This document shows positions 1 through 9,365 of a DNA stretch of 43,442 nucleotides, piece after piece. The first letter of the stretch is position 1. Every line of letters begins with the position of its first letter. Origin of the DNA: Planctomycetia bacterium. GTDB taxonomy: Bacteria; Planctomycetota; Planctomycetia; Pirellulales; Thermoguttaceae. The notes below the pieces were generated by a model. It worked only from the letters and a program-made list of their open reading frames with translations, searched no databases and was not told the origin of the DNA. The position numbers and the translations under genes are program-made. The DNA lies in NCBI GenBank assembly GCA_030537455.1, contig JAUNMR010000021.1:1-43442 (forward strand), given 5' to 3'.

Positions 1-122
1 CGTCCCCTTCGCCATAGCCCGCCTGCCCCTACTCGCCTGTTGTGTTCGCTTGCCCCCTGACGCCGACAACGCCAAGGGAACTAATCGCGTTTCACCCGTC
101 TTGCGTCCCCTTCGCCATAGCC
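1..122. repeat. 19-bp direct repeat pair in non-coding DNA
   Basis: The same 19 bases (cgtccccttcgccatagcc) occur at 1-19 and 104-122, about 103 bp apart. The identity does not extend beyond the 19 bases. The second copy runs into the left arm of the hairpin at 121-151. No reading frame here could be supported, and the function is unknown. Confidence 0.6.
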
Positions 123-158
123 TGACGGCTCTTGAATATCGTTGAGCCAGGCTTTTTA
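121..158 (+). terminator. Probable rho-independent terminator of a gene left of the window
   Basis: cctg and gctc (121-131, with a 3-base bulge) pair with gagc and cagg (144-151), and the stem is followed by a CTTTTTA tract. On the plus strand this would end transcription of a gene lying before the window. The stem is short and bulged, so support is moderate. Confidence 0.45.
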
Positions 159-932
159 TACCGAGTAATAAAGCGATCCCGTCCGCGCGATTACTCCATC
201 CGTCTCGAATTTATTGTTCTTCTGCACGCACGTCGATTCGTATGACGCCACGACAATGTTCGAGCGGTTACACGCCGATCCACGCATGTCACCAGAGCCG
301 TTTTGATATGGAATCCCCCCTAAACGCATACGAATAGACCCGTAGCGCTCGTGGCAGATTCTGACACATAGCCTCCGCCCTAAACTGTGGGGAAATGAAC
401 ACGCCTCGGCGTTATGATGCAGTTAATAATTCCGAAATTTTCAGAGCCGCGTCGCCTTGCCTACGACACGCATAGAACTAAAAGAACGCTTCCAACCTTG
501 CAAACGTTCCTATATTCACTTTCAATAGCATACACTGCAGCCCTTTAAGCCCACATCACCGTGATCGGAACGCAACTCCCGATTATTTTCGTGTATGCGA
601 TTTCAATAATTAAACCAATACGACAAGAGCCTCAAAGTCTGAGACAAAAAGAAATCACGACAGGCATACAGAATAGTATATGCCTACTATAGTTTGCTTG
701 GCGCCATAATATCTTCTCCTTCCTGCTAGCTACGTTTTCCATTAAACGTTAATTATGGCAGAATATTTCGACGGATTATAACCAGCTATCGAAACATGTC
801 AATACAAAGATCTCTTTTTTTAAAAATAAATATCAAAAGTTTCTCCCATGTCCCGCGTCGCATAGATATATGTCATTATTACAACAAGCTATCTTGGTTT
901 CACTCGCCGCTTTATCACTCGTCACGGTCGCC
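159..932. other. Non-coding stretch before the Ca2+ ATPase
   Basis: About 770 bp without a credible reading frame. Composition becomes AT-rich from about 600 to 850, unlike the flanking coding DNA. No tRNA, CRISPR or transposon end was recognised. It may hold regulatory DNA or a decayed gene; I see nothing that decides between these. Confidence 0.5.
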
Positions 933-960
933 TTGATAATTCTTCCCTACGCTATACAAT
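933..960 (+). promoter_or_regulatory. Sigma-70-like promoter for the Ca2+ ATPase gene
   Basis: TTGATA at 933-938 and TACAAT at 955-960 are separated by 16 bp, a good match to vegetative promoter elements. Transcription would begin near 967, giving a leader of about 70 nt before the ATG at 1040. Assigned by eye. Confidence 0.5.
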
Positions 961-1039
961 ATCGTGCAGTCGGCGCCAACGCGTGACGTCGACTCGTCCC
1001 CACCTTCTAGCGTCGCTCACGTAGCGCCCTTCGACTTTC

Positions 1040-4000
1040 ATGCTCGCCCACAAAATAACGCTCAATCTTTCTGACCAACGGGTCGAATACACCGCATCCC
1101 AAGGTCTCTCCAGCGTCCAAGCGCGTACAAGCGCGGAGTTCTTTGGTAGGAACGAACTCACGCCGCCCCCTAAGAAATCCGCATGGAAAGAATTTCTCAA
1201 AAAATTCGACGACCCGACGATTAAAATTTTACTCTTCTCCGCCGCGCTCTCGCTCGTCGTTACCGCGCTGGAACGCTATGCGCTGGGTAATCGCGACGCA
1301 AACTTTATCGACACAATCGGCGTCTTTATCGCCGTGGCGCTCGCAACCCTCGTCGGGTATTTCAGCGAACGTAAGAGCGCGAAAGAATTTGAAGCGCTCA
1401 ATAAACTCAATGACGATATGCCGACGCGCGTCCTTCGCGACGGGCAGGCGACGCAACTGAATATGACCGACCTTGTGGTAGGCGATCTGATCTACCTGAG
1501 CGCAGGCGATCGCGCCCCAGTCGACGGCATACTCTTGGAGGCGTCGAACCTCTACGTGGATCAATCGAGCTTCACGGGCGAATCGACGGCGCAGAGCAAG
1601 CGCGCGACCGCCAAGGAGTTATGTGTCAACAATCTCATCGACGGCTCAAGCGTGCACGACGTCGACTTCATTGCGCGCGGTTCAATGATCCTACAGGGTC
1701 ACGCTCTTCTACTGACCACGCACGTAGGAGATCGCACAGAACTCGGCAAAATTGCCTCCGCTATGACAGCCGCCGCGCTCGACGACTCCGATACCCCGCT
1801 AACTGAAAAGCTATCGAAACTCGCAAGTCAAATCAGCGTCGTGGGCGCCTCCGTCGCAACCCTCGTCTTCGCCATTATGACGGCGCGAAGTCTATTCTCT
1901 TCGCCACTGCCGTCCCTCTTATGGCAAGCTCATACCACGTTTACGATAATACTGCTCGCCGCGTGCGTCCTGGGAGCGCTTATGACGCGATATCTCGCGC
2001 GCCCCTTCTTCAAGAGTCTCGGAACCCCTTTGACCTCGCGCGCGGCGAACTTCTGCGCCTTTCTACCCTGCGCGCTAACCGCATGGACGCTCGCGCTCGT
2101 GCTCTGGGCGCTCACACAAAGTCTGAATTCTCTTGCGCTCGAAACGCTACGCTATATGCTTCAGGCATTTGTCATTGCGGTGGCGATCATCGTCGTGGCC
2201 GTACCCGAGGGTCTGCCAATGATGACCACGATTAGTCTAGCGTTCAACGTGCGCAAAATGGCGCGCCAGAACTGCCTCGTGCGACGTCTCATTGCCTCGG
2301 AAACCATCGGCTCGGTCACCGTCGTATGCTCTGATAAAACCGGAACCATTACCGAGAACAAAACCTCGCCCGCGCTGGTCTACGCCAATCGCCAAAACTA
2401 TCGTCCAAAGGAATTCGAGCGATTGCGTCAGACCGCCCTTTGGGAAAGGCTTGTCGACGCAATCGCGCTCAATAGTCAGGCGAACCTCCACATCGAAGAG
2501 GAAGACGGCAAGACCGTCGTATCAACCGTCGGCAATCCGACCGAGGGCGCGCTACTGCGCTTTCTTTACGACGCCAACGTCGATTACCAAAAGCAACGCG
2601 ACGCGATCACACAAAGGCTTTGCGAACTAGAGCATTCTTCCGAGCGTAAATTCTCGCTTCTTGCGTATCAGGACGTCGACGGCAAACGCCGCGCGTTAAT
2701 CAAGGGCGCCCCCGAACGAGTCTTGGCAAAGTGCGCAATGGCGCGTTTCGACGATCAAATCGTACCATTGGAACCGTATCGTGAGGAGATTAACCACGCG
2801 CTCGCACACGCCGCGCAAGACGCTCTGAGAATCTTAGCGTTCTGCGAAGTCGACCTGCCCGACGCCGACGCGCAGACGCTCTACGAACCAGAAGAACTCG
2901 CGAACCGTCAAGACTACGTCTTCCTCGGATTCATCGGCATTTCCGATCCCCCGCGACCGGAAGTCTACGACGCCGTGAGAGCATGCCACAACGCTGGAGT
3001 ACAGGTCAAAATGATCACCGGCGACGCCAAAGACGCCGCCGTGGCTATTGCACGCCAAGTTGGTATTATCACGGAAGACGCGAGCGACCAACTCGCGCTC
3101 ACCTCCGAGGAATTCGCGAAGCTCAACGACGAAGAACTACCGGAGGTTGCCGAGCGCATTCGCGTACTCGCGCGCTCCACGCCGACCGATAAACTACGAC
3201 TCGTACAAGCCTTACACCGTGACGGTGAAGTCGTCGTTATGACAGGAGACGGCGTGAACGACGCGCCGGCGCTTAAAGCCGCCGACGTCGGAATCGCTAT
3301 GGGAATGTCGGGCACGGAGGTCGCCAAAGAGGCGTGCGATATGGCGCTCGTGGACGACAACTTCAAGAGCGTTGTCACCGGTATTTGGTGGGGACGCACA
3401 CTCTTTTTGAATATCCGGCGTTTCCTGCAATTCCAGCTCTCTGTTAATTTCGTGGCGTTGCTTTGCTCCACCCTCGGACCGCTCATGGGCGTGGCAATGC
3501 CGCTAACGGTCACGCAGCTACTGTGGATCAATATCATCATGGACACGTTTGCGGCGCTGGCGCTCTCCACTGACCCGCCGCGACCTAAGACGATGCTGTA
3601 CAAACCGATCCCGCGCAACGCCAATCTCATTACCGCAGGAATGGGCGTCTCGATACTCCTGGTCGGAATCTTCCAGACGACAATCCTCTTCCTGGCGCTC
3701 TTCCGCGGATGGTTCGTCAATGGCGCGCCATTTGACGCAACGCACACTGACGCTCAGAACCTGGAATCACTCACGGTCTTTTTTACGATCCTGGTCATGT
3801 TCCAGTTCTGGCATAAGTTCAATTGCCGCGCGCTAACCCTCGATGAATCTTCCTTTACGCTACTACGACGCAATACGCTCTTCCTGGTTATTGTCGTCTC
3901 GATTACCGCGTTACAGATCGCAATGGTGCAATTCCAGCCGCTCGGCGCGTTCTTTCGCACCACGCCGCTAGAATTAGACCAGTGGATCAAAATCACGCTC

Positions 4001-4096
4001 CTAACCTTTACCGTCGTGCCCGTGGCATGGCTCGGACGAGTACTCGCGTATAAACTAGGTCTCGACGCAATGCGCCAAAACGACGCCAAGAATTGA
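1040..4096 (+). CDS. Calcium-translocating P-type ATPase, type IIB (PMCA-like)
   Basis: An inner-membrane pump predicted to export Ca2+ using ATP. The 1018 residues hold all P-type landmarks: the actuator TGES at about 179-182, the phosphorylation loop DKTGTIT with the acceptor Asp near 432, the hinge TGDGVNDAP near 735-743, and the TM4 motif PEGLP at 389-393. TM4 PEGLP, followed by TTISLA, together with the TM6 motif NIIMD, is the single-site calcium pattern of the plasma-membrane (IIB) class. About 89 residues separate TM3 (about 263-283) from TM4 (about 373-395). This is far longer than the short loop usual in the family and contains two extra hydrophobic segments (about 298-318 and 337-358). 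Four further hydrophobic segments follow at the C-terminus. No Shine-Dalgarno is visible before the ATG. The gene stands alone; the glycosidases start 98 bp downstream. Ion specificity is inferred from motifs. Confidence 0.93.
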   Translation: MLAHKITLNLSDQRVEYTASQGLSSVQARTSAEFFGRNELTPPPKKSAWKEFLKKFDDPTIKILLFSAALSLVVTALERYALGNRDANFIDTIGVFIAVALATLVGYFSERKSAKEFEALNKLNDDMPTRVLRDGQATQLNMTDLVVGDLIYLSAGDRAPVDGILLEASNLYVDQSSFTGESTAQSKRATAKELCVNNLIDGSSVHDVDFIARGSMILQGHALLLTTHVGDRTELGKIASAMTAAALDDSDTPLTEKLSKLASQISVVGASVATLVFAIMTARSLFSSPLPSLLWQAHTTFTIILLAACVLGALMTRYLARPFFKSLGTPLTSRAANFCAFLPCALTAWTLALVLWALTQSLNSLALETLRYMLQAFVIAVAIIVVAVPEGLPMMTTISLAFNVRKMARQNCLVRRLIASETIGSVTVVCSDKTGTITENKTSPALVYANRQNYRPKEFERLRQTALWERLVDAIALNSQANLHIEEEDGKTVVSTVGNPTEGALLRFLYDANVDYQKQRDAITQRLCELEHSSERKFSLLAYQDVDGKRRALIKGAPERVLAKCAMARFDDQIVPLEPYREEINHALAHAAQDALRILAFCEVDLPDADAQTLYEPEELANRQDYVFLGFIGISDPPRPEVYDAVRACHNAGVQVKMITGDAKDAAVAIARQVGIITEDASDQLALTSEEFAKLNDEELPEVAERIRVLARSTPTDKLRLVQALHRDGEVVVMTGDGVNDAPALKAADVGIAMGMSGTEVAKEACDMALVDDNFKSVVTGIWWGRTLFLNIRRFLQFQLSVNFVALLCSTLGPLMGVAMPLTVTQLLWINIIMDTFAALALSTDPPRPKTMLYKPIPRNANLITAGMGVSILLVGIFQTTILFLALFRGWFVNGAPFDATHTDAQNLESLTVFFTILVMFQFWHKFNCRALTLDESSFTLLRRNTLFLVIVVSITALQIAMVQFQPLGAFFRTTPLELDQWIKITLLTFTVVPVAWLGRVLAYKLGLDAMRQNDAKN

Positions 4097-4119
4097 TCCG
4101 ATAACGCGCGCACGATACA

Positions 4120-4146
4120 ATGACGCGTAATACCACGACGCGTCAT
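4120..4146. other. Perfect 9-bp inverted repeat after the ATPase gene
   Basis: atgacgcgt (4120-4128) and acgcgtcat (4138-4146) form a perfect stem around a 9-nt loop, 23 bp after the ATPase stop. No T-tract follows, so it is not a standard intrinsic terminator. It could be an mRNA 3'-end structure or a protein site. Confidence 0.35.
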
Positions 4147-4194
4147 GACCAGAAGGTTGCGCCGTCATTGTCCTTTACTAAATGAAAGATTGCC

Positions 4195-6714
4195 ATGTCT
4201 AGTCGTCTCTTACTACGCTTATGCCTATACGTCGCGTTGACGTGTCTGAGCGTCGACCTCGCTCTTTGCAACTGCGCGCGCGCGACTGAACCGGAAGTCG
4301 AACAGTTCGGTAAAGCCGCCGCAAGCGCCGACGTTAATCAACTACGAGAATGGTTCAAGACCGCGCCCGATATTCTGCCCGAAGGGAAAGTACCGCTCAA
4401 AGGTCTGCCGCTATGGCACACTAACGGCGAACTCACCGATGAAATCATTCACGAATTTTTCGAACAAGGTCAAGCGAACGGGTACGGAGGAATCACCTTC
4501 CTACCGCTGACCAAGACCACGCCAAAGTACCTCAGCGAAGAGTATCTCAAACAGTACGGCAAAGCGCTCGACCTCGCCGATCAGCTCGGAATGAAGGTTG
4601 TCTACTACGACGACCTCGACTTCCCCAGTGGGAGCGCCGGTTGGAGACTTCGCGACCAATTCCCCCAATCGACCATAAAACGCCTCGACAAAGTCGAGTG
4701 GGACGTCGAAGGTCCCTGTGACTTTGTGGAAAGCAGTCCGATCCCACGCGCGGAAAATACTCTCTATAATCACCCCGAGGGCGTACTGCAAGCCGCGGTC
4801 GCTATGAACACGGAAACATTCGAAAGAATCAATATCCGAGATTGTGTCGACGAAAAGGGCAATGTCAAATGGTCCGCACCCGATGGTAAATGGAAGGTCA
4901 TGCTCTTCTTCTGCATCGCCGACAAAAAGGGCATTGTCGACTATATGTCGCCCAGCGCGGTAAAGGACTTCTTCTCACTCACTTACGATCAGTTCTATAA
5001 AGAATTCAAAGACCACTTCGGAACCACAATCGTCGCCTCTTTCTTCGACGACCTCACCAATACCCAAACGGAAGGGGGGCGCAACTGGACGCTCGGGTTC
5101 AACGACAAATATCGCGAACTTTGGGGAAAAGACGCCGATCTGGACTACCCCGCGCTGTTCTACCCCATCGGGGAGGAGACGCCTTCGGCTCGATATCGAC
5201 TCTGGACGACGCGCAATCGTCTCTTCGAGGAAGGATATCCCAGTATGACGCGACAGTGGCGCATTGACCATAATATCGATATGGTCTCTACCGGTCACCC
5301 GCAAGGTCCCTATGTTATTGAACCGATCGATATGAGCGGCGACGCCATGACCTCTCATCGTGGTTCCGACGCCGTACTCTTCGACTCCATTCACTACTAC
5401 GGTCACGGTCGCGACGGGTTCAAAATCCCTACGTCCGCCGCGTACAACTTCGATATGCCGCTGTGCTTCGTGGAAATCTACGGCAACTACCGCGACGACG
5501 GTTCCTTTACCCCCGAACTCATGCAGCGTTCCGCCATGGAAATCTTCGCGCGCGGAGGCAACGTACTGCTGCCCCACGGGATTTGGTCCGACCCCGAAAC
5601 GATGTATATTCCACCGGATCTGTCATGGCATAACCCCGTACTAAAGGACTCGCTGCCACAATTCGGCCAGTTTGTTTCACGTAACGAACTACTACTGCAA
5701 GGAGGAAAGCACGTCGCCGATATCGCCGTGCTATACCCCGTCGATAACATCAAGGCGTACTTCCACTTCGCTTTCGGTTTTATTACCGGAGACTACCCCT
5801 ACGGAGTTCTACTGCCCAACGAAACCGATTACCTCGCGGTCGGAAGTATTCTCTCCACCGAACTTTGGCGTGATTTCACCTTTATTCACCCGGATATTCT
5901 CGACCAAAAATGCTCCGTACGCGAGGCGCGACTCACGCTCGACAACGTCTGTAACGCCGAAGAATACCGCGTCTTCCTCATTCCAGGCATGGACGTAATC
6001 TCACTGGCGAACCTAGAAAAAATCGCCCGATTCCACGCCGCCGGGGGAAAACTCATCGCCACCACAAGACTGCCGTCAATGGCGGCGGAAGGTCCGCAGA
6101 AAAACGACGAAGTCTGCCGCATTATTGAAGAGATCTTCGGCGTCGATCCTAGAACGCAAGAGCCGCGCGACGCCATTCGCACCGGTCAGGAGGACATTGT
6201 CCTACCGGAAAGTTTCGCACAGTGCCGTGAAATCAATCGTCCCGGCGAATACCTCCCGCCGCGTCATGACGTCGTCTGCTACGAAGAATCGATCGAACGC
6301 GAACGCGCCGTCTTTGTTCCACGACCAACCGCGGAAAATCTACAACGCGCGCTTGACTACCTCGACTACCAGCCCGACGTAAAGGTCGCCCCGGTCGAAG
6401 GAACTGTTATGCCGAAGCTAACGGTCGTGCCGCGCTGGGCTTATCCGCACGACGGTATGTTCCAATATCTCCACAAAGTCAAAAACGGTCTGGACGTCTA
6501 CCTCCTGGCGAACTCTTCCAATTCCACCGCCGACTTCAACGTTACGCTACGCGGTCTGTTTGACTCTCTGGAATTCTGGAACCCTCTCACCGGTCTGTGC
6601 GAAGCAATTCCGCAAGATCAGCTAAAGCGCGACGAAAACGCCAAAACCACCACGGTGCACGTTACGCTTGAGCGCGTTCAATCGATCTACATCGTCGGTC
6701 AAAAGACGCGTTAA
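4195..6714 (+). CDS. Secreted GH106-like glycoside hydrolase, copy A
   Basis: Predicted exported carbohydrate-active enzyme of 839 residues. A signal peptide ends at CARA|TEPE (cleavage after residue 30). The mature part opens with a segment containing LPLWHTNGELTDE, then a TIM-barrel-like region with YYDDLDFPSGSAGW (137-150), FFDDLTN (283-289), STGH (365-368) and CFVEIYGN (424-431). A later segment has HVADIAVLYPV, and the C-terminus is beta-rich. This order resembles alpha-L-rhamnosidase family GH106 (WxxNG opening, Y-D-E-x-x-x-P-S-G-like motif, T-G-H). It is shorter than typical GH106 enzymes and the similarity is from memory, so the substrate is uncertain. Asp285/Asp286 and Glu427 are candidate active-site acids by inference only. 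A near-identical paralogue starts 65 bp downstream on the same strand. A GAAAGA Shine-Dalgarno lies before the ATG. Confidence 0.75.
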   Translation: MSSRLLLRLCLYVALTCLSVDLALCNCARATEPEVEQFGKAAASADVNQLREWFKTAPDILPEGKVPLKGLPLWHTNGELTDEIIHEFFEQGQANGYGGITFLPLTKTTPKYLSEEYLKQYGKALDLADQLGMKVVYYDDLDFPSGSAGWRLRDQFPQSTIKRLDKVEWDVEGPCDFVESSPIPRAENTLYNHPEGVLQAAVAMNTETFERINIRDCVDEKGNVKWSAPDGKWKVMLFFCIADKKGIVDYMSPSAVKDFFSLTYDQFYKEFKDHFGTTIVASFFDDLTNTQTEGGRNWTLGFNDKYRELWGKDADLDYPALFYPIGEETPSARYRLWTTRNRLFEEGYPSMTRQWRIDHNIDMVSTGHPQGPYVIEPIDMSGDAMTSHRGSDAVLFDSIHYYGHGRDGFKIPTSAAYNFDMPLCFVEIYGNYRDDGSFTPELMQRSAMEIFARGGNVLLPHGIWSDPETMYIPPDLSWHNPVLKDSLPQFGQFVSRNELLLQGGKHVADIAVLYPVDNIKAYFHFAFGFITGDYPYGVLLPNETDYLAVGSILSTELWRDFTFIHPDILDQKCSVREARLTLDNVCNAEEYRVFLIPGMDVISLANLEKIARFHAAGGKLIATTRLPSMAAEGPQKNDEVCRIIEEIFGVDPRTQEPRDAIRTGQEDIVLPESFAQCREINRPGEYLPPRHDVVCYEESIERERAVFVPRPTAENLQRALDYLDYQPDVKVAPVEGTVMPKLTVVPRWAYPHDGMFQYLHKVKNGLDVYLLANSSNSTADFNVTLRGLFDSLEFWNPLTGLCEAIPQDQLKRDENAKTTTVHVTLERVQSIYIVGQKTR

Positions 6715-6779
6715 AATCGTACGCGAGCGCGCCGACGCCATGACGCGTCGCGCGCTTTATTCCAAGAAAGGTCTACGCC

Positions 6780-9299
6780 ATGTCCAGACGCCTTTTACAC
6801 AACTTCTACCTACGCGCGGTATTCGCGTGCCTATGCGCCTGGCTTGGCGTTCTCAACAATGCGCGCGCGACCGAACCAGACGTCCGCTTCCTCGGTAAAA
6901 CCGCCGCAAGCGCCGACGTCAATCAACTACGAGAATGGTTCAAGGTCGCGCCCGATATTCTGCCCGAGGGAAAAGTACCCCTCAAAGGAATGCCGCTGTG
7001 GCACACGAACGGCGAACTCACCGATGAAATCATTCGCGAGTTCTTCGAACAAGGTCAAGCGAACGGGTACGGCGGAATCACCTTCCTACCGCTGACCAAG
7101 ACCACGCCAAAGTACCTCAGCGAAGAGTATCTCAAACAGTACGGCAAAGCGCTCGACCTCGCCGATCAGCTCGGAATGAAGGTTGTCTACTACGACGACC
7201 TCGACTTCCCCAGTGGGAGCGCCGGTTGGAGACTTCGCGACCAATTCCCCCAATCGACCATAAAACGCCTCGACAAAGTCGAGTGGGACGTCGAAGGTCC
7301 CTGTGACTTTGTGGAAAGCAGTCCGATCCCACGCGCGGAAAATACTCTCTATAATCACCCCGAGGGCGTACTGCAAGCCGCGGTCGCTATGAACACGGAA
7401 ACATTCGAAAGAATCAATATCCGCGATTGCGTCGACGAAAAGGGCAATGTCAAATGGTTCGCGCCAGAAGGCAAGTGGAAGGTCATGCTCTTCTTCTGCC
7501 GCGCCGACAAGCACGCGCTGGTCGACTATATGTCGCCTAGCGCCGTTAAAAACTTCTTCTCACTCACTTACGACAGGTTCTACGAAGAATTCAAAGACCA
7601 CTTCGGAACCACGATCGTCGCTTCTTTCTTCGACGATATCACCAATAACCAGACCGAGGGCGGGCGCAACTGGACGCTCGGATTCAACGATAAATATCGC
7701 GAGCTCTGGGGTAAGGAACCCGACCTGGACTACCCCGCGCTGTTCTACCCCATCGGGGAGGAAACGCCTTCGGCGCGGTATCGACTCTGGACAACGCGCA
7801 ACCGTCTCTTCGAAGAGGGCTATCCCAGTATGACGCGACAGTGGCGTATCGACCATAACGTCGATATGGTCTCCACCGGTCACCCACAGGGCCCCTACGT
7901 CGTGGAGCCGATCGACATGTGCGGCGACGGCATGGCGACCCACCGCGGTTCCGACGCCGTACTCTTCGACTCCATCCACTACTACGGTCACGGTCGCGAC
8001 GGGTTCAAAATCCCCACGTCCGCCGCGTACAACTTCGATATGCCGCTGTGCTTCGTGGAAATCTACGGCAACTACCGCGACGACGGTTCCTTTACCCCCG
8101 AACTCATGCAGCGTTCCGCCATGGAAATCTTCGCACGCGGCGGAAACGTACTGCTACCGCACGGGATATGGTCCGACCCCGAAACAATGTACATTCCTCC
8201 GGATCTGTCATGGCATAACCCCGTACTTAAGGACTCGCTGCCGCAATTCGGGCAGTTTGTTTCGCGCAACGAACTACTACTGCAAGGAGGAAAGCACGTC
8301 GCTGATATCGCCGTGCTGTACCCCGTCGATAACATCAAGGCGTACTTCCATTTCGCTTTCGGTTTTATTACCGGCGACCATGCCTATGGCGTGCTCATTC
8401 CCAACGAAACCGATTACCTCGCGGTTGGAAGTCTACTCTCCACCGAGTTATGGCGTGACTTCACCTTTATTCACCCCGACGTCCTCGACCAGAAATGTAC
8501 CGTGCGCGGCGACCGCCTCACGCTCGACAACGCCAGTAACGCCGAAGAATACCGCGTCTTCCTCATTCCAGGCATGGACGTAATCTCACTGGCGAACCTG
8601 GAAAAAATCGCCCAATTCCACGCCGCAGGGGGAAAACTCATTGCTACTACAAGACTGCCGTCCATGGCGGCGGAAGGTCCGCAGAAAAACGACGAAGTCT
8701 GCCGTATTATTGAAGAGCTCTTCGGCGTCGACCCACGAACGCAAGAGCCGCGCGACGCCATTCTCTCAGGCGAAGAAGACATTGTACTGGCGTCAAACCT
8801 TGCTAAATGTCGTGAAATCAATCGTCCCGGCGAATACCTCCCGCCACGACACGACGTCGTCTGTTACGAAGAATCGATTGAACGCGAACGCGCCGTCTTT
8901 GTTCCACGACCGACCACGGAAAATCTACAACGCGCGCTCGACTACCTCGACTACCAGCCCGACGTAAAGGTCGACCCGGTCGAAGGAACCGTTATGCCGA
9001 AGCTGACGGTTGTTCCGCGCTGGGCTTATCCACACGACGGTATGTTCCAATACCTCCACAAAGTCAAAAACGGTCTGGACGTCTACCTCCTGGCGAACTC
9101 TTCCAATTCCACCGCCGACTTCAACGTTACGCTACGCGGTCTGTTTGATTCCTTGGAGTTCTGGGATCCCCTCGCCGGCGAATGCGAAGCGATTCCGCAA
9201 GATCAGCTAACGCGCGACGAAAACGCCCAAACCACCACGGCGCACGTTACCCTTGAACGCGTCAAGTCGATCTATATCGTCGGTCAAAAGGCGCAATAA
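6780..9299 (+). CDS. Secreted GH106-like glycoside hydrolase, copy B
   Basis: Tandem paralogue of the preceding gene, exactly the same length (839 residues) and alignable without gaps at a constant offset of 2585 bp. The signal peptide (cleavage after residue 30, NARA|TEPD) has diverged strongly, while the mature protein is almost unchanged. Substitutions cluster around residues 224-240 and 585-685. All motifs of copy A are kept: YYDDLDFPSG, FFDDITN, STGH and CFVEIYGN. From 7074 to 7423 the DNA is identical to copy A at every base, whereas flanking parts carry many silent changes; this suggests gene conversion. An AAAGG Shine-Dalgarno precedes the ATG by 9 bases. The 65-bp spacer has no terminator, so co-transcription with copy A is likely. 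Family assignment carries the same uncertainty as for copy A. Confidence 0.75.
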   Translation: MSRRLLHNFYLRAVFACLCAWLGVLNNARATEPDVRFLGKTAASADVNQLREWFKVAPDILPEGKVPLKGMPLWHTNGELTDEIIREFFEQGQANGYGGITFLPLTKTTPKYLSEEYLKQYGKALDLADQLGMKVVYYDDLDFPSGSAGWRLRDQFPQSTIKRLDKVEWDVEGPCDFVESSPIPRAENTLYNHPEGVLQAAVAMNTETFERINIRDCVDEKGNVKWFAPEGKWKVMLFFCRADKHALVDYMSPSAVKNFFSLTYDRFYEEFKDHFGTTIVASFFDDITNNQTEGGRNWTLGFNDKYRELWGKEPDLDYPALFYPIGEETPSARYRLWTTRNRLFEEGYPSMTRQWRIDHNVDMVSTGHPQGPYVVEPIDMCGDGMATHRGSDAVLFDSIHYYGHGRDGFKIPTSAAYNFDMPLCFVEIYGNYRDDGSFTPELMQRSAMEIFARGGNVLLPHGIWSDPETMYIPPDLSWHNPVLKDSLPQFGQFVSRNELLLQGGKHVADIAVLYPVDNIKAYFHFAFGFITGDHAYGVLIPNETDYLAVGSLLSTELWRDFTFIHPDVLDQKCTVRGDRLTLDNASNAEEYRVFLIPGMDVISLANLEKIAQFHAAGGKLIATTRLPSMAAEGPQKNDEVCRIIEELFGVDPRTQEPRDAILSGEEDIVLASNLAKCREINRPGEYLPPRHDVVCYEESIERERAVFVPRPTTENLQRALDYLDYQPDVKVDPVEGTVMPKLTVVPRWAYPHDGMFQYLHKVKNGLDVYLLANSSNSTADFNVTLRGLFDSLEFWDPLAGECEAIPQDQLTRDENAQTTTAHVTLERVKSIYIVGQKAQ

Positions 9300-9365
9300 A
9301 ACCTCCCGTGGGCGTCGGCGTCGTAACGCGTCGCGCGCCCCTTTACTAGATTTCAAACTTATACA

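Noticed and set aside
2965..3747. 260-residue minus-strand reading frame
   Set aside because: It lies wholly inside the Ca2+ ATPase gene in antisense and mirrors its codon bias; there is no start signal and no recognisable domain.
9300..9365. GC-rich hairpin between glycosidase B and rsmE as a terminator
   Set aside because: Only a 5-bp outer stem with a poor interior could be drawn, and the tail is cctttact, so it is not convincing.
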